A stretch of 64,000 nt of DNA from Nostoc sp. LEGE 06077 (GCF_015207705.1 NZ_JADEWI010000016.1:1-64000); one strand, 5' to 3'; positions 18,894 through 28,751 are shown, counted from the stretch's first letter. Program-made: numbers and translations. Notes: a model not told the origin generated them from the sequence alone.

Positions 18894-20198
18894 TTAAAGG
18901 GTCAAAGATTGAGCGTTAGTTTCAATTAACTTCGTCAAGTCTTGTAAAAAGGCTGCGGCGTGAGCGCCGTAAATAATTCGGTGGTCACAGGTAATATTTA
19001 CCTGCATTTGTTGGTGTACCCCAAATAAACCATCAGCAGTAGCAACCAGTTGAGGACGAGCCGCCCCGATCGCCAGAATTGAACCTTGCCCTGGTGGTAA
19101 AATTGCATCAAAGGTATCTACACCAAACATCCCCAAGTTAGACAGTGTAAAAGTACCACTGTTGTATTCGTCTGGTTGTAGTTGTTTGGCGCGAGCGCGG
19201 TCTACTAAAGATTTCCAATTGCGTGAGAGAGAATAAATATCTACCATGTCTGCATTCCGCAATACTGGTGTAATCAATCCTCCGTCATCCATTGCCACTG
19301 CTACAGATATATTGATATCAGAATGATAGACAATTCCCTGATCGGAGTAGCTGGCGTTGAGTAATGGATGTTTTTGCAATGTCACAGCTACAGCTTTCGC
19401 CAGTAGCGCGGTAATTGTCACGCCTTTCGATTTAATTTGTTTGTAAAGCTTATCTAACCCATCGGTGGTAATTGTGTAGCCTACACGGAAAACAGGCACA
19501 GATAAACTAGCCACCATCCCCCGGACTACCGCATTTTGTAAGGTAGTTAAAGGTACGATTTGACCAGGAACTGTACTATTGACGGCGGGAACGGGTGCGG
19601 GTGCTGCGGCTGCTACCACAGGTGCTGGTGTTTGAACTGGTGCAACATTTGGTGTGGGAATTGCCGGGGCTGCTGGTTTAACCTTGTTAACTATAGCTTC
19701 CACATCTTCCGCCACAATGCGACCGTAGGGGCCACTACCTTTTAGGCTAGTTAAATCAACTTTTAATTCTTTGGCTAATTTGCGGGCGCGGGGTGAGGCG
19801 ACGAGTCTACCTTCTTTGTGGTTTGAGCCGTTACCGTTGTGGGTGGCTGCTGCGGTTGCGCCGACTGCGGCTGTCGCGGGTACTTTTTCGGGAGCAGGTG
19901 CTGTCGCCGCAGTGCTACCGGAGTTAGCTAGAGATTTGGCTGCTTCAATTTCTGCTTCGGTTTCGGCGACGTAAGCGATCGCACTACCTACAGCCGCACT
20001 CTCACCAGCTTGGACAATGATGTGTGCCAGATATCCTTCATAGAAGGTTTCTACATCCATGTCTGCCTTATCTGACTCGACAACCACCACTGTCTCGCCT
20101 TTTTCCACTTTATCCCCTGGCGATTTTATCCAGGAGACAATTTTACCTTCCGTCATGGTGGAACTAAGCGCCGGCATGAATACTTCGTGAATGCTCAT
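18894..20198 (-). CDS. pdhC: Dihydrolipoamide acetyltransferase, pyruvate dehydrogenase E2
   Basis: 434 residues. Lipoyl domain at 1-76 with the lipoylated lysine K44 in ESDKADM. An Ala/Pro-rich linker follows, then the E1/E3-binding domain (about 130-170: ASPRARKLAKEL and GSGPYGRIVAEDV), a second Ala/Pro linker, and the catalytic domain (about 210-434) with H406 in CDHRIIYGA. It moves the acetyl group from E1 to CoA in the pyruvate dehydrogenase complex. The 2-oxoglutarate version is absent in most cyanobacteria, which supports pyruvate as the substrate. Standalone gene. Confidence 0.92.
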   Translation of the reverse strand: MSIHEVFMPALSSTMTEGKIVSWIKSPGDKVEKGETVVVVESDKADMDVETFYEGYLAHIIVQAGESAAVGSAIAYVAETEAEIEAAKSLANSGSTAATAPAPEKVPATAAVGATAAATHNGNGSNHKEGRLVASPRARKLAKELKVDLTSLKGSGPYGRIVAEDVEAIVNKVKPAAPAIPTPNVAPVQTPAPVVAAAAPAPVPAVNSTVPGQIVPLTTLQNAVVRGMVASLSVPVFRVGYTITTDGLDKLYKQIKSKGVTITALLAKAVAVTLQKHPLLNASYSDQGIVYHSDINISVAVAMDDGGLITPVLRNADMVDIYSLSRNWKSLVDRARAKQLQPDEYNSGTFTLSNLGMFGVDTFDAILPPGQGSILAIGAARPQLVATADGLFGVHQQMQVNITCDHRIIYGAHAAAFLQDLTKLIETNAQSLTL

Positions 20199-20506
20199 AT
20201 GGTGGTTTTAGAATCGATAAATAATTTATGGACTTTAACAGCTTTTGCCAGATCGAATTGTATCTTGGCTAGAGAGTTTTATAGCAGGAGGCAGAAGGGA
20301 GAAGGTAGAAGACAGGAGGTAAAAGTCTTACGATTCCTGGGATTCACCCTCTCAAAATGTTCTAACCTATCTGATCTACGGCTATAAGTTTGAGATTTTC
20401 TATTTTATGCCATGAACAAGGACAAAGGACAAATGACAGCCTTCTCCTGTCGGAGACGCTACGCGAACACTAGTTATCTTGATCATTGCAACCGACCGAC
20501 ATAGTA
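20199..20506. other. Gap with dispersed-repeat fragments
   Basis: No gene seen. It contains purine-rich low-complexity sequence (about 20282-20330) and the common Nostoc repeat fragment CTGTCGGAGACGCTACGCG (about 20447-20466). Confidence 0.4.
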
Positions 20507-21574
20507 CTAAGTCCAGGCGCGATCGTATTGTACTGGCCAGAGTTTTTCGTGTCCTAGTGTTTTGGCTGCTAAATGTGGCCAGTAAGGATTGCGGAGTAAT
20601 TCACGTCCCAATAAAACTAAGTCGGCTACTTCTGTTTGGATAATTTGGTCGGCTTGTTCTGGAGAGGTGATTAAGCCAACTGCACCTGTAGGGATTTTTG
20701 CTTCCCGCCGGATACGTTCAGCAAATTGTGTTTGATAACCGGGTTTCACGGGAATGTTAATCCCAGGGATAATCCCCCCAGAGGAACAGTCGATTAAGTC
20801 TACACCCAAAGTTTTGAGTTTATCGCTCAAAATAACACTTTGTTCAATGTTCCAACCTTTGTCTATCCAATCGGTGGCGGAGATTCGCACAAATAAGGGA
20901 TGGGTTTCCGGCCAGACTTGACGCACAGCTGTGACAATTTCTAACAACAAGCGAGTCCGATTTTCAAAACTCCCACCATATTCATCTTGACGTTGATTAG
21001 CTAAGGGTGAAAGAAATTGGTGGAGTAGGTAGCCGTGGGCTGCATGAATTTCGATGACTTTGAAGCCGGCTTGGAGTGAACGTTGAGTTGCTTGGATAAA
21101 AGCTTGGATAATCTGTTGAATTTCGGCAATACTCAAGGCTTCTGGGACTGGACTGTCTTTACTAAAGGCGATCGCACTACTGGAAACTACAGGTCGCCAA
21201 CCTTCTTGTGATTCATCTAAGGCTTTTCCGCCACGACTGGGTTTGGCGGTGCTGGCTTTTCTCCCTGCGTGGGCGAGTTGTATCCCGGCGACTGCACCAA
21301 AGTTATGAATTAAGTCGACAATTTTGGCTAAACCTTCTGTGTGTTCGTCTGACCATATACCCAAATCTTGCGGACTAATTCGTCCACGCGCTTCTATTGC
21401 TGCTGCTTCTGTGAACACTAACCCCGCACCACCAACGGCGCGAGAAGTTAAATGTACTAAGTGCCAGTCGTTAGCATACCCATTTGTACTAGAGTATTGA
21501 CACATGGGTGAAACGACAATGCGGTTACGAAAGGTGATTTCTCGAATCTTCAATGCCTCAAACAAATGTGCCAT
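20507..21574 (-). CDS. Old yellow enzyme family NADH:flavin oxidoreductase
   Basis: 355 residues, a TIM barrel with FMN. Recognisable parts: RNRIVVSPMCQYS, HLTSRAVGGAGLVFTEA, GIQLAHAGRK, EIHAAHGYLLHQFLSPLANQR (substrate His and Tyr), and a C-terminal FMN-phosphate site. The Cys in MCQYS and the compact length fit the thermophilic-like YqjM class. It reduces activated alkenes with NAD(P)H; the physiological substrate is unknown. Standalone, with its own upstream region. Confidence 0.92.
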   Translation of the reverse strand: MAHLFEALKIREITFRNRIVVSPMCQYSSTNGYANDWHLVHLTSRAVGGAGLVFTEAAAIEARGRISPQDLGIWSDEHTEGLAKIVDLIHNFGAVAGIQLAHAGRKASTAKPSRGGKALDESQEGWRPVVSSSAIAFSKDSPVPEALSIAEIQQIIQAFIQATQRSLQAGFKVIEIHAAHGYLLHQFLSPLANQRQDEYGGSFENRTRLLLEIVTAVRQVWPETHPLFVRISATDWIDKGWNIEQSVILSDKLKTLGVDLIDCSSGGIIPGINIPVKPGYQTQFAERIRREAKIPTGAVGLITSPEQADQIIQTEVADLVLLGRELLRNPYWPHLAAKTLGHEKLWPVQYDRAWT

Positions 21575-21942
21575 TGGAATGATTTCCTTTGCTTACTAGG
21601 GTAGAAAAACTGCTGAATTCAATTCTGAAAAGTTCAATCTCTAGATCATGCCCAAAAGCCTAAAGGCGGTTACAATTATTTTGCAAGTTTGCCGAAAAAC
21701 ATTTGTAAATTTATATAAATAAAATAGCGCTAATTTATCAAATTAGACAGTGATAACTAGCTGACAAATTTTCACCGATCTGTCAAACTCCAACTAGAAT
21801 TCTGGTGATCGATCGCCATCACCCAATACCCAAAAAAATATTTATAATGCTTGATTACTATCCATCCAATAATATAGCTAAATTGTGCAGCAGGTTGCAG
21901 AAGAAAGTCTATATTATTAGTGAATAGTTAATTAATCTACAG
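21575..21942. other. Divergent intergenic region between OYE and yjbQ
   Basis: 368 bases, AT-rich, holding the promoters of two divergent genes. CGATCGATCG near 21807 is a HIP1-like site. Nothing else seen. Confidence 0.4.
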
Positions 21943-22356
21943 ATGGTTCACCACCAAACTCTACTGAGAGTTTCTACTACTGGCAAATCTTTTCAAAATA
22001 TCACTGCTAAAATTGCCGCGATAGTCTCTGAGTCGGGCGTAGAAACTGGTCTTTGTACTTTATTTTTACGCCACACTTCCGCGAGTTTAGTAATACAAGA
22101 AAATGCTGATCCCGATGTATTGGTAGATTTAGCTAACTTTATGGCCAAACTAGTTCCTGAATCCGGTGGATACATCCACGATGCTGAAGGGCCTGATGAT
22201 ATGCCAGCACATATCCGTTCAGCTTTAACACACACTTCTGAACATATACCTATTAATCGCGGTCATTTGGTATTGGGTACTTGGCAGGGTATTTACGTTT
22301 GGGAACACCGTCAACGTAGTCATGTGCGCGAGTTAGTTGTCCACATTTCTGGCTAA
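21943..22356 (+). CDS. YjbQ family protein (secondary thiamine-phosphate synthase)
   Basis: 137 residues, the full family length. Conserved parts are LFLRHTSASLVIQENADPDV, the HDAEGPDDMPAHIRS segment and the C-terminal GTWQGIYVWEHR. Members complement a thiamine-phosphate synthase defect weakly, but their real role is unclear. The His residues in these motifs probably form the active site. It stands alone and is followed by a strong terminator. Confidence 0.92.
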   Translation: MVHHQTLLRVSTTGKSFQNITAKIAAIVSESGVETGLCTLFLRHTSASLVIQENADPDVLVDLANFMAKLVPESGGYIHDAEGPDDMPAHIRSALTHTSEHIPINRGHLVLGTWQGIYVWEHRQRSHVRELVVHISG

Positions 22357-22461
22357 TTATTAAGATGCCTGATGAGTGTTTATTCCTATTTTTTAACTTG
22401 ACATCAAGCAGCAACAAATAGAATTTTGCAAACAATTTTATTATCTACAATCTTCAAGATT

Positions 22462-22484
22462 AGCCGCTAAACTGCGGCTTTTTT
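22462..22484 (+). terminator. Rho-independent terminator after yjbQ
   Basis: AGCCGC (22462-22467) and GCGGCT (22474-22479) form a GC stem with a 6-base loop, followed at once by TTTTTT. Confidence 0.75.
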
Positions 22485-22595
22485 ATAAATATATAATTGT
22501 TAAAATTTATTTATGTAAGCTTAACATTATTAGGCATTCCGATACAGAAGCTAATAAAATAAAATATATTACTTGCTGAGGTTAGTTCAATCTGT

Positions 22596-23345
22596 ATGAA
22601 GCAAGACATACCTTTTACTTATAATTTTCAAATTATTGATGAATTTCTGTTGCAAAATGTTCTCAAACCTTTATCACTCAATCCTCAGAAACAATTAATT
22701 ACAAGCTTTGCAGAATTAGAAAGTTTGATTGTGGAAGAAACAACAGATATTAGACTGATATCGAATTTGCAAAATACATTAGAACTCATACTAAATGCTC
22801 AGTTAGAAAACTTCCCTGGAAATATTTTTTGGGATTGTGATTTTATGGTAAGTAGTATTTTGCGGCAAGCTGTAGCAATGGGAGATGATGCTGTAGCCTT
22901 TTTAAAGACTTTTACTAATAAAATGGTTACTCTCAGCGAGTTATTTGGAATTAATCAGGAAATACGCTTTTGTTACGTTCACGATTTTATCTATGGTTTT
23001 GACTGGGCTAGATGGGTACAAAAAGACCCCCAGAATCGCGCTAACGTAGAACCTTTCAGTCTGATTTTTTTAGATTATTTGCTGGCTAAAGCGCAAGAAC
23101 TCATCCATCGCATTAGTCTTGATCAGGTGACAAATTATCAGATGTGTGATAATGGCTTTCGGAATCCTTTTCCTTTTTCCCGCAAACCAGAAGATGAATA
23201 TCTTCTGCTAACTTATCTTGCGAGTGCAGGATTCATCCCCGTTGCAGCGTGGAATTGGCATAGTCAGCCTGTATGGAATAAACCTTTTCAGGAAATACGT
23301 CAGCAATTAGCATTACAGTTAAATATTCAACCGCAAAGACGATGA
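22596..23345 (+). CDS. Conserved hypothetical protein upstream of the Nif3-like gene
   Basis: 249 residues. I do not recognise the family. It is mostly helical, with no signal peptide or membrane segment. Notable parts are the aromatic, possibly ligand-binding stretch CYVHDFIYGFDWARWVQKDP (about 126-145), a central MCDNGFRNPFPFSRKPEDEYLLLTYL and WNWHSQPVW near the C-terminus. Two Cys and several His could bind a metal, but no clear motif is present. It overlaps or abuts the next gene on the same strand, which suggests co-transcription. Confidence 0.7.
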   Translation: MKQDIPFTYNFQIIDEFLLQNVLKPLSLNPQKQLITSFAELESLIVEETTDIRLISNLQNTLELILNAQLENFPGNIFWDCDFMVSSILRQAVAMGDDAVAFLKTFTNKMVTLSELFGINQEIRFCYVHDFIYGFDWARWVQKDPQNRANVEPFSLIFLDYLLAKAQELIHRISLDQVTNYQMCDNGFRNPFPFSRKPEDEYLLLTYLASAGFIPVAAWNWHSQPVWNKPFQEIRQQLALQLNIQPQRR

Positions 23346-23395
23346 GTGGAAAAGTGCTGAGTGCTGAGTCAATATTTTTAGTAACTAAAATAATT

Positions 23396-24193
23396 ATGAA
23401 AATTGCTGATTTAATTAGTTGGTTTGAAAAATGGGCGAATCCGGCTTGGTGCGAAAGCTGGGATAATTGTGGTTGGCAAGTTGAGCCTGGGGTTTTGCAA
23501 GAGTCGGCGCGGGTGTTGGTGTGTTTAACGCCGACTTTGGCGGTGATGGAGGAAGCGATCGCCCACAATGCTAATCTTATATTTGCCCATCATCCGTTGA
23601 TTTTTACTCCTCCCAAGTCTTTCCGCCGCGGTGAAGCGATCGCGGAAATGGTACGGTTAGCTTTTACCCACAATATTGGTATATATACTGCTCATACTAA
23701 TTTCGACCAAGTACAAGATGGTACGGCTGATGTTTTGGCGCAAATTCTCAACCTTCAAGAAGTCACGCCCATCGTACCGACTGTTTCCGGCTTGGGTTAC
23801 GGACGGGTGGGTGTACTGGAAAAGTTACTAACACTACAAGAGTTACTGGGGATCATTCAACAGCGACTCAAGCCCCCCGATTTGATTTTCTCCCCAACTG
23901 CTGATTTACACCAAACAATTTCACGGGTAGCTGTTTTGGGTGGTTCCGGCGCGAGTTACATTTCGGCGGTGGTGAAAACTGGGGCGCAAGTTTATTTAAC
24001 TTCTGACTGCAAATTTCATCAGTTTCAAGAAAGCCGCGATCGCGGCTTAATTTTAGTTGATGCTGGACATTACGCAACGGAACGCCCAGCTTGCGATCGC
24101 TTGTCACAAAAATTTATATCTTTAAACCTTGACTGGGTACAGTTGAGTCAACAGGATGAGGATTTCCGTCGATTTGTTACTCAGTATATTTGA
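23396..24193 (+). CDS. Nif3-like dinuclear metal centre protein
   Basis: 265 residues. The longest frame starts at 23342, but its first codons are the repeat GTGCTGAGTGCTGAGT and are not conserved. The ATG at 23396 (MKIADLISWFEKWANPAWCES) fits the family's start. Metal-site segments: FAHHPLIF (His pair), GIYTAHTNFD, and DAGHYATE near the C-terminus. Members form toroidal hexamers with a two-metal site in each subunit and are tied to GTP cyclohydrolase-like chemistry, but the biochemical role is unsettled. It follows the unknown gene by about 50 bases. Confidence 0.9.
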   Translation: MKIADLISWFEKWANPAWCESWDNCGWQVEPGVLQESARVLVCLTPTLAVMEEAIAHNANLIFAHHPLIFTPPKSFRRGEAIAEMVRLAFTHNIGIYTAHTNFDQVQDGTADVLAQILNLQEVTPIVPTVSGLGYGRVGVLEKLLTLQELLGIIQQRLKPPDLIFSPTADLHQTISRVAVLGGSGASYISAVVKTGAQVYLTSDCKFHQFQESRDRGLILVDAGHYATERPACDRLSQKFISLNLDWVQLSQQDEDFRRFVTQYI

Positions 24194-24465
24194 TTGTAAA
24201 TGAAATTTCGTCCTACTTTTTTAGTATATTTTATGCATAGTGATTAGCTGGAAATCAACTTAAAAGGGCAAAAAATGCTTTTTTGATGTTTTAATTAATA
24301 CAATTTATCAGTAACTAGGTTTTACTGTAATCACAACATAACGTGACTTAAATCACAGTTTTTGTGTAATTATAATCACAAGTATTGACTGTTTTATATC
24401 AATCAGTCTGAGAGATAAATATTCCACACTAGATGTATTAAGTTGCTTATGATGCCCTAACTACA

Positions 24466-24681
24466 ATGATTCGCGCACTCGTTGAATCTGCTTTTCAAAC
24501 TGGATATCTTAGTGTTGAATCTGAGGGTCTGCTCCATCAAGTCCTAGCGACTAAATGCTATCAGTCTGATGACTTGGTGGCTTTGGCCAACCTATACGAT
24601 GCGGTTAAGGCAGGTAAAATCAAACGAGAGGGTTCCTCGGATAGGGTGATAGAATTTCTGACCCCATACAAATCTAGCTAA
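24466..24681 (+). CDS. Small conserved cyanobacterial protein
   Basis: 71 residues, soluble and helical (MIRALVESAFQTGYLSVESEGLLHQVLATKCYQSDDLVALANLYDAV in three short parts), with a C-terminal KAGKIKREGSSDRVIEF. It resembles a family of short cyanobacterial proteins without known function. An AT-rich, probably regulated leader of about 270 bases precedes it. A dispersed-repeat element follows. Confidence 0.65.
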   Translation: MIRALVESAFQTGYLSVESEGLLHQVLATKCYQSDDLVALANLYDAVKAGKIKREGSSDRVIEFLTPYKSS

Positions 24682-24690
24682 GTTAGCACA

Positions 24691-24770
24691 GGGTGTAGGT
24701 TTTTCACAAAGGAGTGAGTAAGGACGATAAAACCAATGAAAGAATCATTATTGATTCCACCCCTACACCC
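24691..24770. repeat. 80-bp dispersed repeat, copy 1
   Basis: The ends GGGTGTAGG and CCTACACCC are inverted repeats. The interior (TTTTTCACAAAGGAGTGAG, then AGGACGATAAAA) matches the element at 55944-56019 at many positions. It is non-coding and lies 9 bases after a stop codon. Confidence 0.7.
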
Positions 24771-25315
24771 GACAAAAAGTCTCAACAGCCAATCTTTGTG
24801 CGTCAGCCCGATTAATGTCTCAGCCCCAAGTAAAAGCGAAAAATTTAAAACTCATTAAGATGTTGTTGTTGAAAACAATGAAGGTCAGCAAAATAATGAG
24901 TTAAGATCAAATACACAGGGGTAAAAGTACAGCAGATTCCCCAGACTTCCCAGTAATGCCCATGACTACAAGTAGGCAACTTAAACAACCGCAATCACCG
25001 CTTGTTTTGGAGTATTTATTATTACATAATGATAGGAAAGACTCACCAGCAGCTATTAAACTGGTTAGGACAAATCCCGGATTGTGTGACTTCTATGAAG
25101 TAGACATTCGCGCTTACAACCCTGAAGGAGATTTTGTTTAACGGGTGCAGGAGGTACTGGTTTATGACCCAAAATTTACCTAAATAAAAGGCAGGGTCAA
25201 TAAATGCACTACATTCTTAACCATGAAATTAAGCTCTCTAGGGATGTAAACTATTGGGGTAAAACCCAAATTTTTCAGGTTTAACGTACGTTGTTTAAAA
25301 AGGCAGAAGCAGTAC
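24771..25315. other. Low-content region with one doubtful short ORF
   Basis: It contains the 61-codon frame at 24956-25141 (MPMTTSRQLKQ, then DFYEVDIRAYNPEGDFV), which has protein-like composition but no clear Shine-Dalgarno; I rate it about 0.3 as a gene. The rest is purine-rich spacer leading to the next gene. Confidence 0.35.
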
Positions 25316-25627
25316 ATGCTACACCGCAAGATTTATCAACTGTGTTGCGATGGGCGGGAGGTATGTGTTTTCTTGCGGGACCAGCAACGCTGGATAGAAC
25401 GCGCCCGCATCCTCGACATAGAGGGAGATTTGGTGACGCTACGCTATGAAACAGATGAGGAAGACGAAGTTTGTTCTTGGGAAGAAATGGTTCGCCTCGA
25501 AAGTATTGGCGCTGTCACTCAAAAGTTAGCTTCCGTACCACGGGGTAATGTCGAACCTCTCCTAACTGAAGATTGTCCTGAAGCTGAACGCATCCGTAAC
25601 CATTTTACCGATTCCAATCCTGATTAA
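25316..25627 (+). CDS. Conserved small acidic protein (cyanobacterial, DUF6679-like)
   Basis: 103 residues, strongly acidic. A compact beta-rich N-terminal part (GREVCVFLRDQQRWIERARILDIEGDLVTLRYE) resembles an SH3/Sm-like barrel. An EEDEVCSWEEMVRLES segment and a polar tail follow. The layout matches a cyanobacterial family I recall as DUF6679, of unknown function; I am not certain of the number. A ligand or RNA role is possible from the barrel but unproven. Convergent with the next gene. Confidence 0.7.
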   Translation: MLHRKIYQLCCDGREVCVFLRDQQRWIERARILDIEGDLVTLRYETDEEDEVCSWEEMVRLESIGAVTQKLASVPRGNVEPLLTEDCPEAERIRNHFTDSNPD

Positions 25628-25677
25628 CTAAAAGCACAGTCCTAAGTCCTGGGTGAGTGAGATCAATCTCTCTTTAC

Positions 25678-27348
25678 TCAGGACTCTGTTGTTGATATGC
25701 GTTCAAAAGCTGGACAATAACCTTCGAGGGTGACTTTAAAGTTGTATAAGGGCGAGACAGGGTTCCAGCAGCGTTGTCCTCTTTGGTGTCGGCAAGTTCC
25801 ACAACAGGCAACATCAGATAAAGTATAGCGATCGCTATTTTGATTGAGTAATTCTCTTTGCGATAGCCCCCGCAAGACAATTTCTTCCCCTTGCCAACGG
25901 GCTTCAATTAAGCCAGTATCGGCAAACTCCCGCCAACGCGGGTCTTCTGTAATTGCTTCTGGTAGGCTAATAGTGATAACTGTGGCTAATTCTGTCAGTT
26001 CCCCTTCGTAGTTAGTCTCCGGGGCGGCTGGTTGGACAAATGTGTCTCCAATGGGCAGTTCTACTAAGGTGTTAGCCGCTGGCGAATGGACGTGATAGCG
26101 GTTTTGTAATTCTTCTAAACTAGTGAGATCTGCTAAGTAAGCCGCAGAACCGTGGACGAATAAGACGTGCTGAGGACGCAAATTGTGAATTAGTTGCGTT
26201 GTGCCAGGGCCATCACTGTGTTGAGCCAGCAGATAACTTTCCACAGTGGTGGGGGCTAAATATTGTTTATTAATTTTTATATCAATTTTTTCTGGTACAA
26301 GGATTAGCCAAGGGCCTGTATTGGGCTGGCAATATTCACCTAAATCAGAGGTTGAGTCTGTAAGAACAATGCAGGGTGACTGTCCTACTACAGTACGCCG
26401 TTCTGGTTGCAAGCGCCGGACTCTCGGACGTACCCGTTCATCCCAAAACAAGGGTTGGTGGCGGGCAAAGTTCTGTACAGATGGGGGAAGATAGGCAAGT
26501 AATTCTAGATAAGCATCGCAGCCTTTGGCGACAGTACCATCCACCCAAATATCTAAATCTCGCCCGGTGAAGTGATGATGACTCCGCAGCAGCATGAGTA
26601 GTTCTTGTCCCAAACCTAATGCTGGTGTGGGGAGGATGACAGAATGATATTCTGCGATCGCCCGATTAATTCTTTCTGCTAGTTGATTTTCTTGGTTGCG
26701 GCGGTGAGGATGACGCGATGTGCCATAAGTTCCTTCGATAATCAGCACATTTACATCTAATCCCCGCAATTCTTCTAAACGCAAACCTTCTACTAGGCGG
26801 GAATTAGATAAGAAGAAGTCGCCTGTATATAGTACTTTGTAAGAGCGCTGTTCTGTGGTGTAGGTGAGGAGAATTGCTACAGCACCTGGTAAGTGTCCAG
26901 AGGGAAATAACTCTACTACTAAACCTTCGTGCAATTCTATAGGCGATCGCAACGGTAGAGCGTGACACAACAGGGGAATTTCTGTGGGGTTTTGCTCTGG
27001 CCAATTTAATGGCAGTAACTTAGTAGTTACTTCACTGGCATAAATAGGTAAAAGTGGGAAAGCTTTGTGTAATGCCAACACACCTCTAGCATGATCTGGG
27101 TGAGCATGACTAATCAGTACCACATCTGCTGGTAAGGGTGAACTACCTCGTTTTGCCGACTTGGTTAGCCCCTTGTGCAAGGAAACAATATTTTCCATTC
27201 CACAATCTAGCAGAATGCGATGCGGCCCCATCTTTACCAGTAAACATACACCCTCATCATTATGCTGGACACTGTAAGGAAAACACTGTAATTCAACATT
27301 TGTTTCCTCAGTATCAAAGCGAGAGGATGCCGATAGATTATCCCTCAT
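25678..27348 (-). CDS. MBL-fold/beta-CASP RNA-processing nuclease-like protein
   Basis: 556 residues. An N-terminal metallo-beta-lactamase fold with the metal motif SHAHPDH (H81, H83, D85, H86), followed by a beta-CASP insertion (about 200-370) and a return to the MBL core with FVHGS near 410. This is the CPSF73/YSH1-like architecture of RNA exonucleases and endonucleases. The C-terminal 60 residues carry a Cys cluster, CCGTCRHQRGQRCW and GYCPAF, likely a zinc ribbon. It stands alone. RNA as the substrate is inferred from family architecture. Confidence 0.85.
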   Translation of the reverse strand: MRDNLSASSRFDTEETNVELQCFPYSVQHNDEGVCLLVKMGPHRILLDCGMENIVSLHKGLTKSAKRGSSPLPADVVLISHAHPDHARGVLALHKAFPLLPIYASEVTTKLLPLNWPEQNPTEIPLLCHALPLRSPIELHEGLVVELFPSGHLPGAVAILLTYTTEQRSYKVLYTGDFFLSNSRLVEGLRLEELRGLDVNVLIIEGTYGTSRHPHRRNQENQLAERINRAIAEYHSVILPTPALGLGQELLMLLRSHHHFTGRDLDIWVDGTVAKGCDAYLELLAYLPPSVQNFARHQPLFWDERVRPRVRRLQPERRTVVGQSPCIVLTDSTSDLGEYCQPNTGPWLILVPEKIDIKINKQYLAPTTVESYLLAQHSDGPGTTQLIHNLRPQHVLFVHGSAAYLADLTSLEELQNRYHVHSPAANTLVELPIGDTFVQPAAPETNYEGELTELATVITISLPEAITEDPRWREFADTGLIEARWQGEEIVLRGLSQRELLNQNSDRYTLSDVACCGTCRHQRGQRCWNPVSPLYNFKVTLEGYCPAFERISTTES

Positions 27349-27758
27349 GCTTTCCCCCCTCCAACCTGATCATCATTTATGTATCGCAAAAGCTATGATT
27401 TTTGGAGATTTTGCTTTTGTGACATCGGGCTAAGTTTTGTTTTGCGCCCATATACCCTGATGTTGTGGATTTTTGATTGGAGAGAACGCCTTTGACAAAC
27501 TTATACTGGTTCGTCAAAGTTGGGAATGATCTACCCTGCAACTTACAGTTAAGGGAACTGTTTTTTTGCTGTTGCACTACTAGTGTGCAGAGCCATTGCC
27601 ATGATAGTTCTCTGAATCATAAAATCCATTTTTCGTGCCGAAAAATAGGCACGCAACAGTAAACACTACTGTTAATCCAACGAGGATCAGCTTTACATCC
27701 ATTGTTGATACCCTCTCATAAAGACTTTCTTATCTTAATAGAATGATTCCACGGGCGG
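27349..27758. other. Gap downstream of the MBL gene's promoter side
   Basis: About 410 bases of mixed composition. The overlapping small ORFs here conflict with each other and none is convincing. It marks the left edge of the accessory region. Confidence 0.35.
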
Positions 27759-27932
27759 GCAGAATCACCAGAAAATCTTTACTATGCTTGGGTTGATGGT
27801 GCAGTAAGTAGATTTACTTTGATGAGACAGATTGTAGAACTTTTCGGTAAACCTGTCTATCTTTCAAAATCAGCATTAGCAGGTTACAGGGATAGCAAAG
27901 CAGCATTACTTAAAAGTAAAAGTATAAAATAA
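27759..27932 (+). pseudogene. Possible C-terminal remnant of an unknown protein
   Basis: An open frame without a good start, 57 codons to TAA at 27930-27932. It reads AESPENLYYAWVDGAVSRF then LMRQIVELFGKPVYLSKSAL and a Lys-rich end. The composition is protein-like, but no family is recognised. It sits just upstream of the ParA cassette. It could be the tail of a lost gene from the same mobile segment. Confidence 0.3.
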
Positions 27933-28030
27933 ATGCACATCTCTCGGCTTACTTATTTAATTTTGTAGGCATATATTTTATATACTGAATATTTGCATAC
28001 GAATATTTTATCAGAGAAGCATCTGTATGT

Positions 28031-28075
28031 TTAAACATTCAAACATTTAGCAAACATCTGAATATTTAGATGTTT
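28031..28075. promoter_or_regulatory. Iterated half-site operator upstream of parA
   Basis: AAACATT-type half-sites occur in direct orientation at 28033, 28041 and 28052 and in inverted orientation at 28068-28075 (AGATGTTT). An ATGTTTAAACAT palindrome lies at the left end. Omega/ParG-type ribbon-helix-helix regulators bind such tandem sites. This fits autoregulation by the RHH protein encoded downstream. The right arm overlaps the first possible ATG at 28070. Confidence 0.55.
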
Positions 28076-28117
28076 AAATCGAGTAAAATCTTGGCATTAT
28101 TTCCTGTTGAACATAAA

Positions 28118-28708
28118 ATGATCATCACCGTAGCGGCATTTAAGGGGGGAGTTGGTAAGTCAACGACAGCGTTGCATTTAGCTACGTATTTTCAGAACAA
28201 AGCTGACACACTATTAGTGGATGGAGATTTAAACCGTAGTGCTTTAGATTGGTCGAATAGAGGCTGTTTACCGTTTAAAGTTGCAGATGAAGCGCAAGCA
28301 GTGAGTTTAGCTAAACTCTATGAGCATATCGTCATTGATACCCCAGCTAGACCGGATGCAGATGAGTTAAAAACTCTAGCGAAAGGTTGTGATTTATTAG
28401 TTATACCAACTACACCAGATGCGATCGCCTTAGCTGCAACAATCCAAATGGTAGATTCACTGCAAAAACTCAAAATCAAGTATCGAATTTTACTAACTAT
28501 TGTTCCCCCTTATCCCAATAAGGCGGGCGAAGAAGCGAGAACAACTCTATTAAGTGCAGATTTACCTGTATTTCAATCAGGAATCCGGCGATTAGCTGTA
28601 TTTCAACGTGCGGCTTTAGAAGGAGTTCCGGTGAATGCTGTCAAAGATTCTTACGCCCAAATTGCTTGGCGGTGTTACGCTGAAGCGGGAAAGGAGATAT
28701 TGGAGTAA
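28118..28708 (+). CDS. ParA-family Walker ATPase
   Basis: About 196 residues from ATG 28118 (the frame extends to 28070, inside the operator). The deviant Walker A is at 9-16 (KGGVGKST), the Walker A' region is LLVDGD, and the switch/Walker B is VIDTPA. It lacks the N-terminal DNA-binding domain of long ParAs, so it is the short, ParF/MinD-like class. Such proteins segregate plasmids or place cell complexes. It is followed 43 bases later by a ribbon-helix-helix gene, the usual ParG-like partner, so this is probably a type Ib partition cassette on the chromosome. Confidence 0.85.
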   Translation: MIITVAAFKGGVGKSTTALHLATYFQNKADTLLVDGDLNRSALDWSNRGCLPFKVADEAQAVSLAKLYEHIVIDTPARPDADELKTLAKGCDLLVIPTTPDAIALAATIQMVDSLQKLKIKYRILLTIVPPYPNKAGEEARTTLLSADLPVFQSGIRRLAVFQRAALEGVPVNAVKDSYAQIAWRCYAEAGKEILE

Positions 28709-28751
28709 GTTAAAAGTCAAAAGTTGAAAGTTAGGAGAATTAAACTGTTAA

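Noticed and set aside
24956-25141. 61-codon ORF as a firm gene
   Set aside because: The composition is acceptable but there is no ribosome binding site, family or clear context; kept only as a note.
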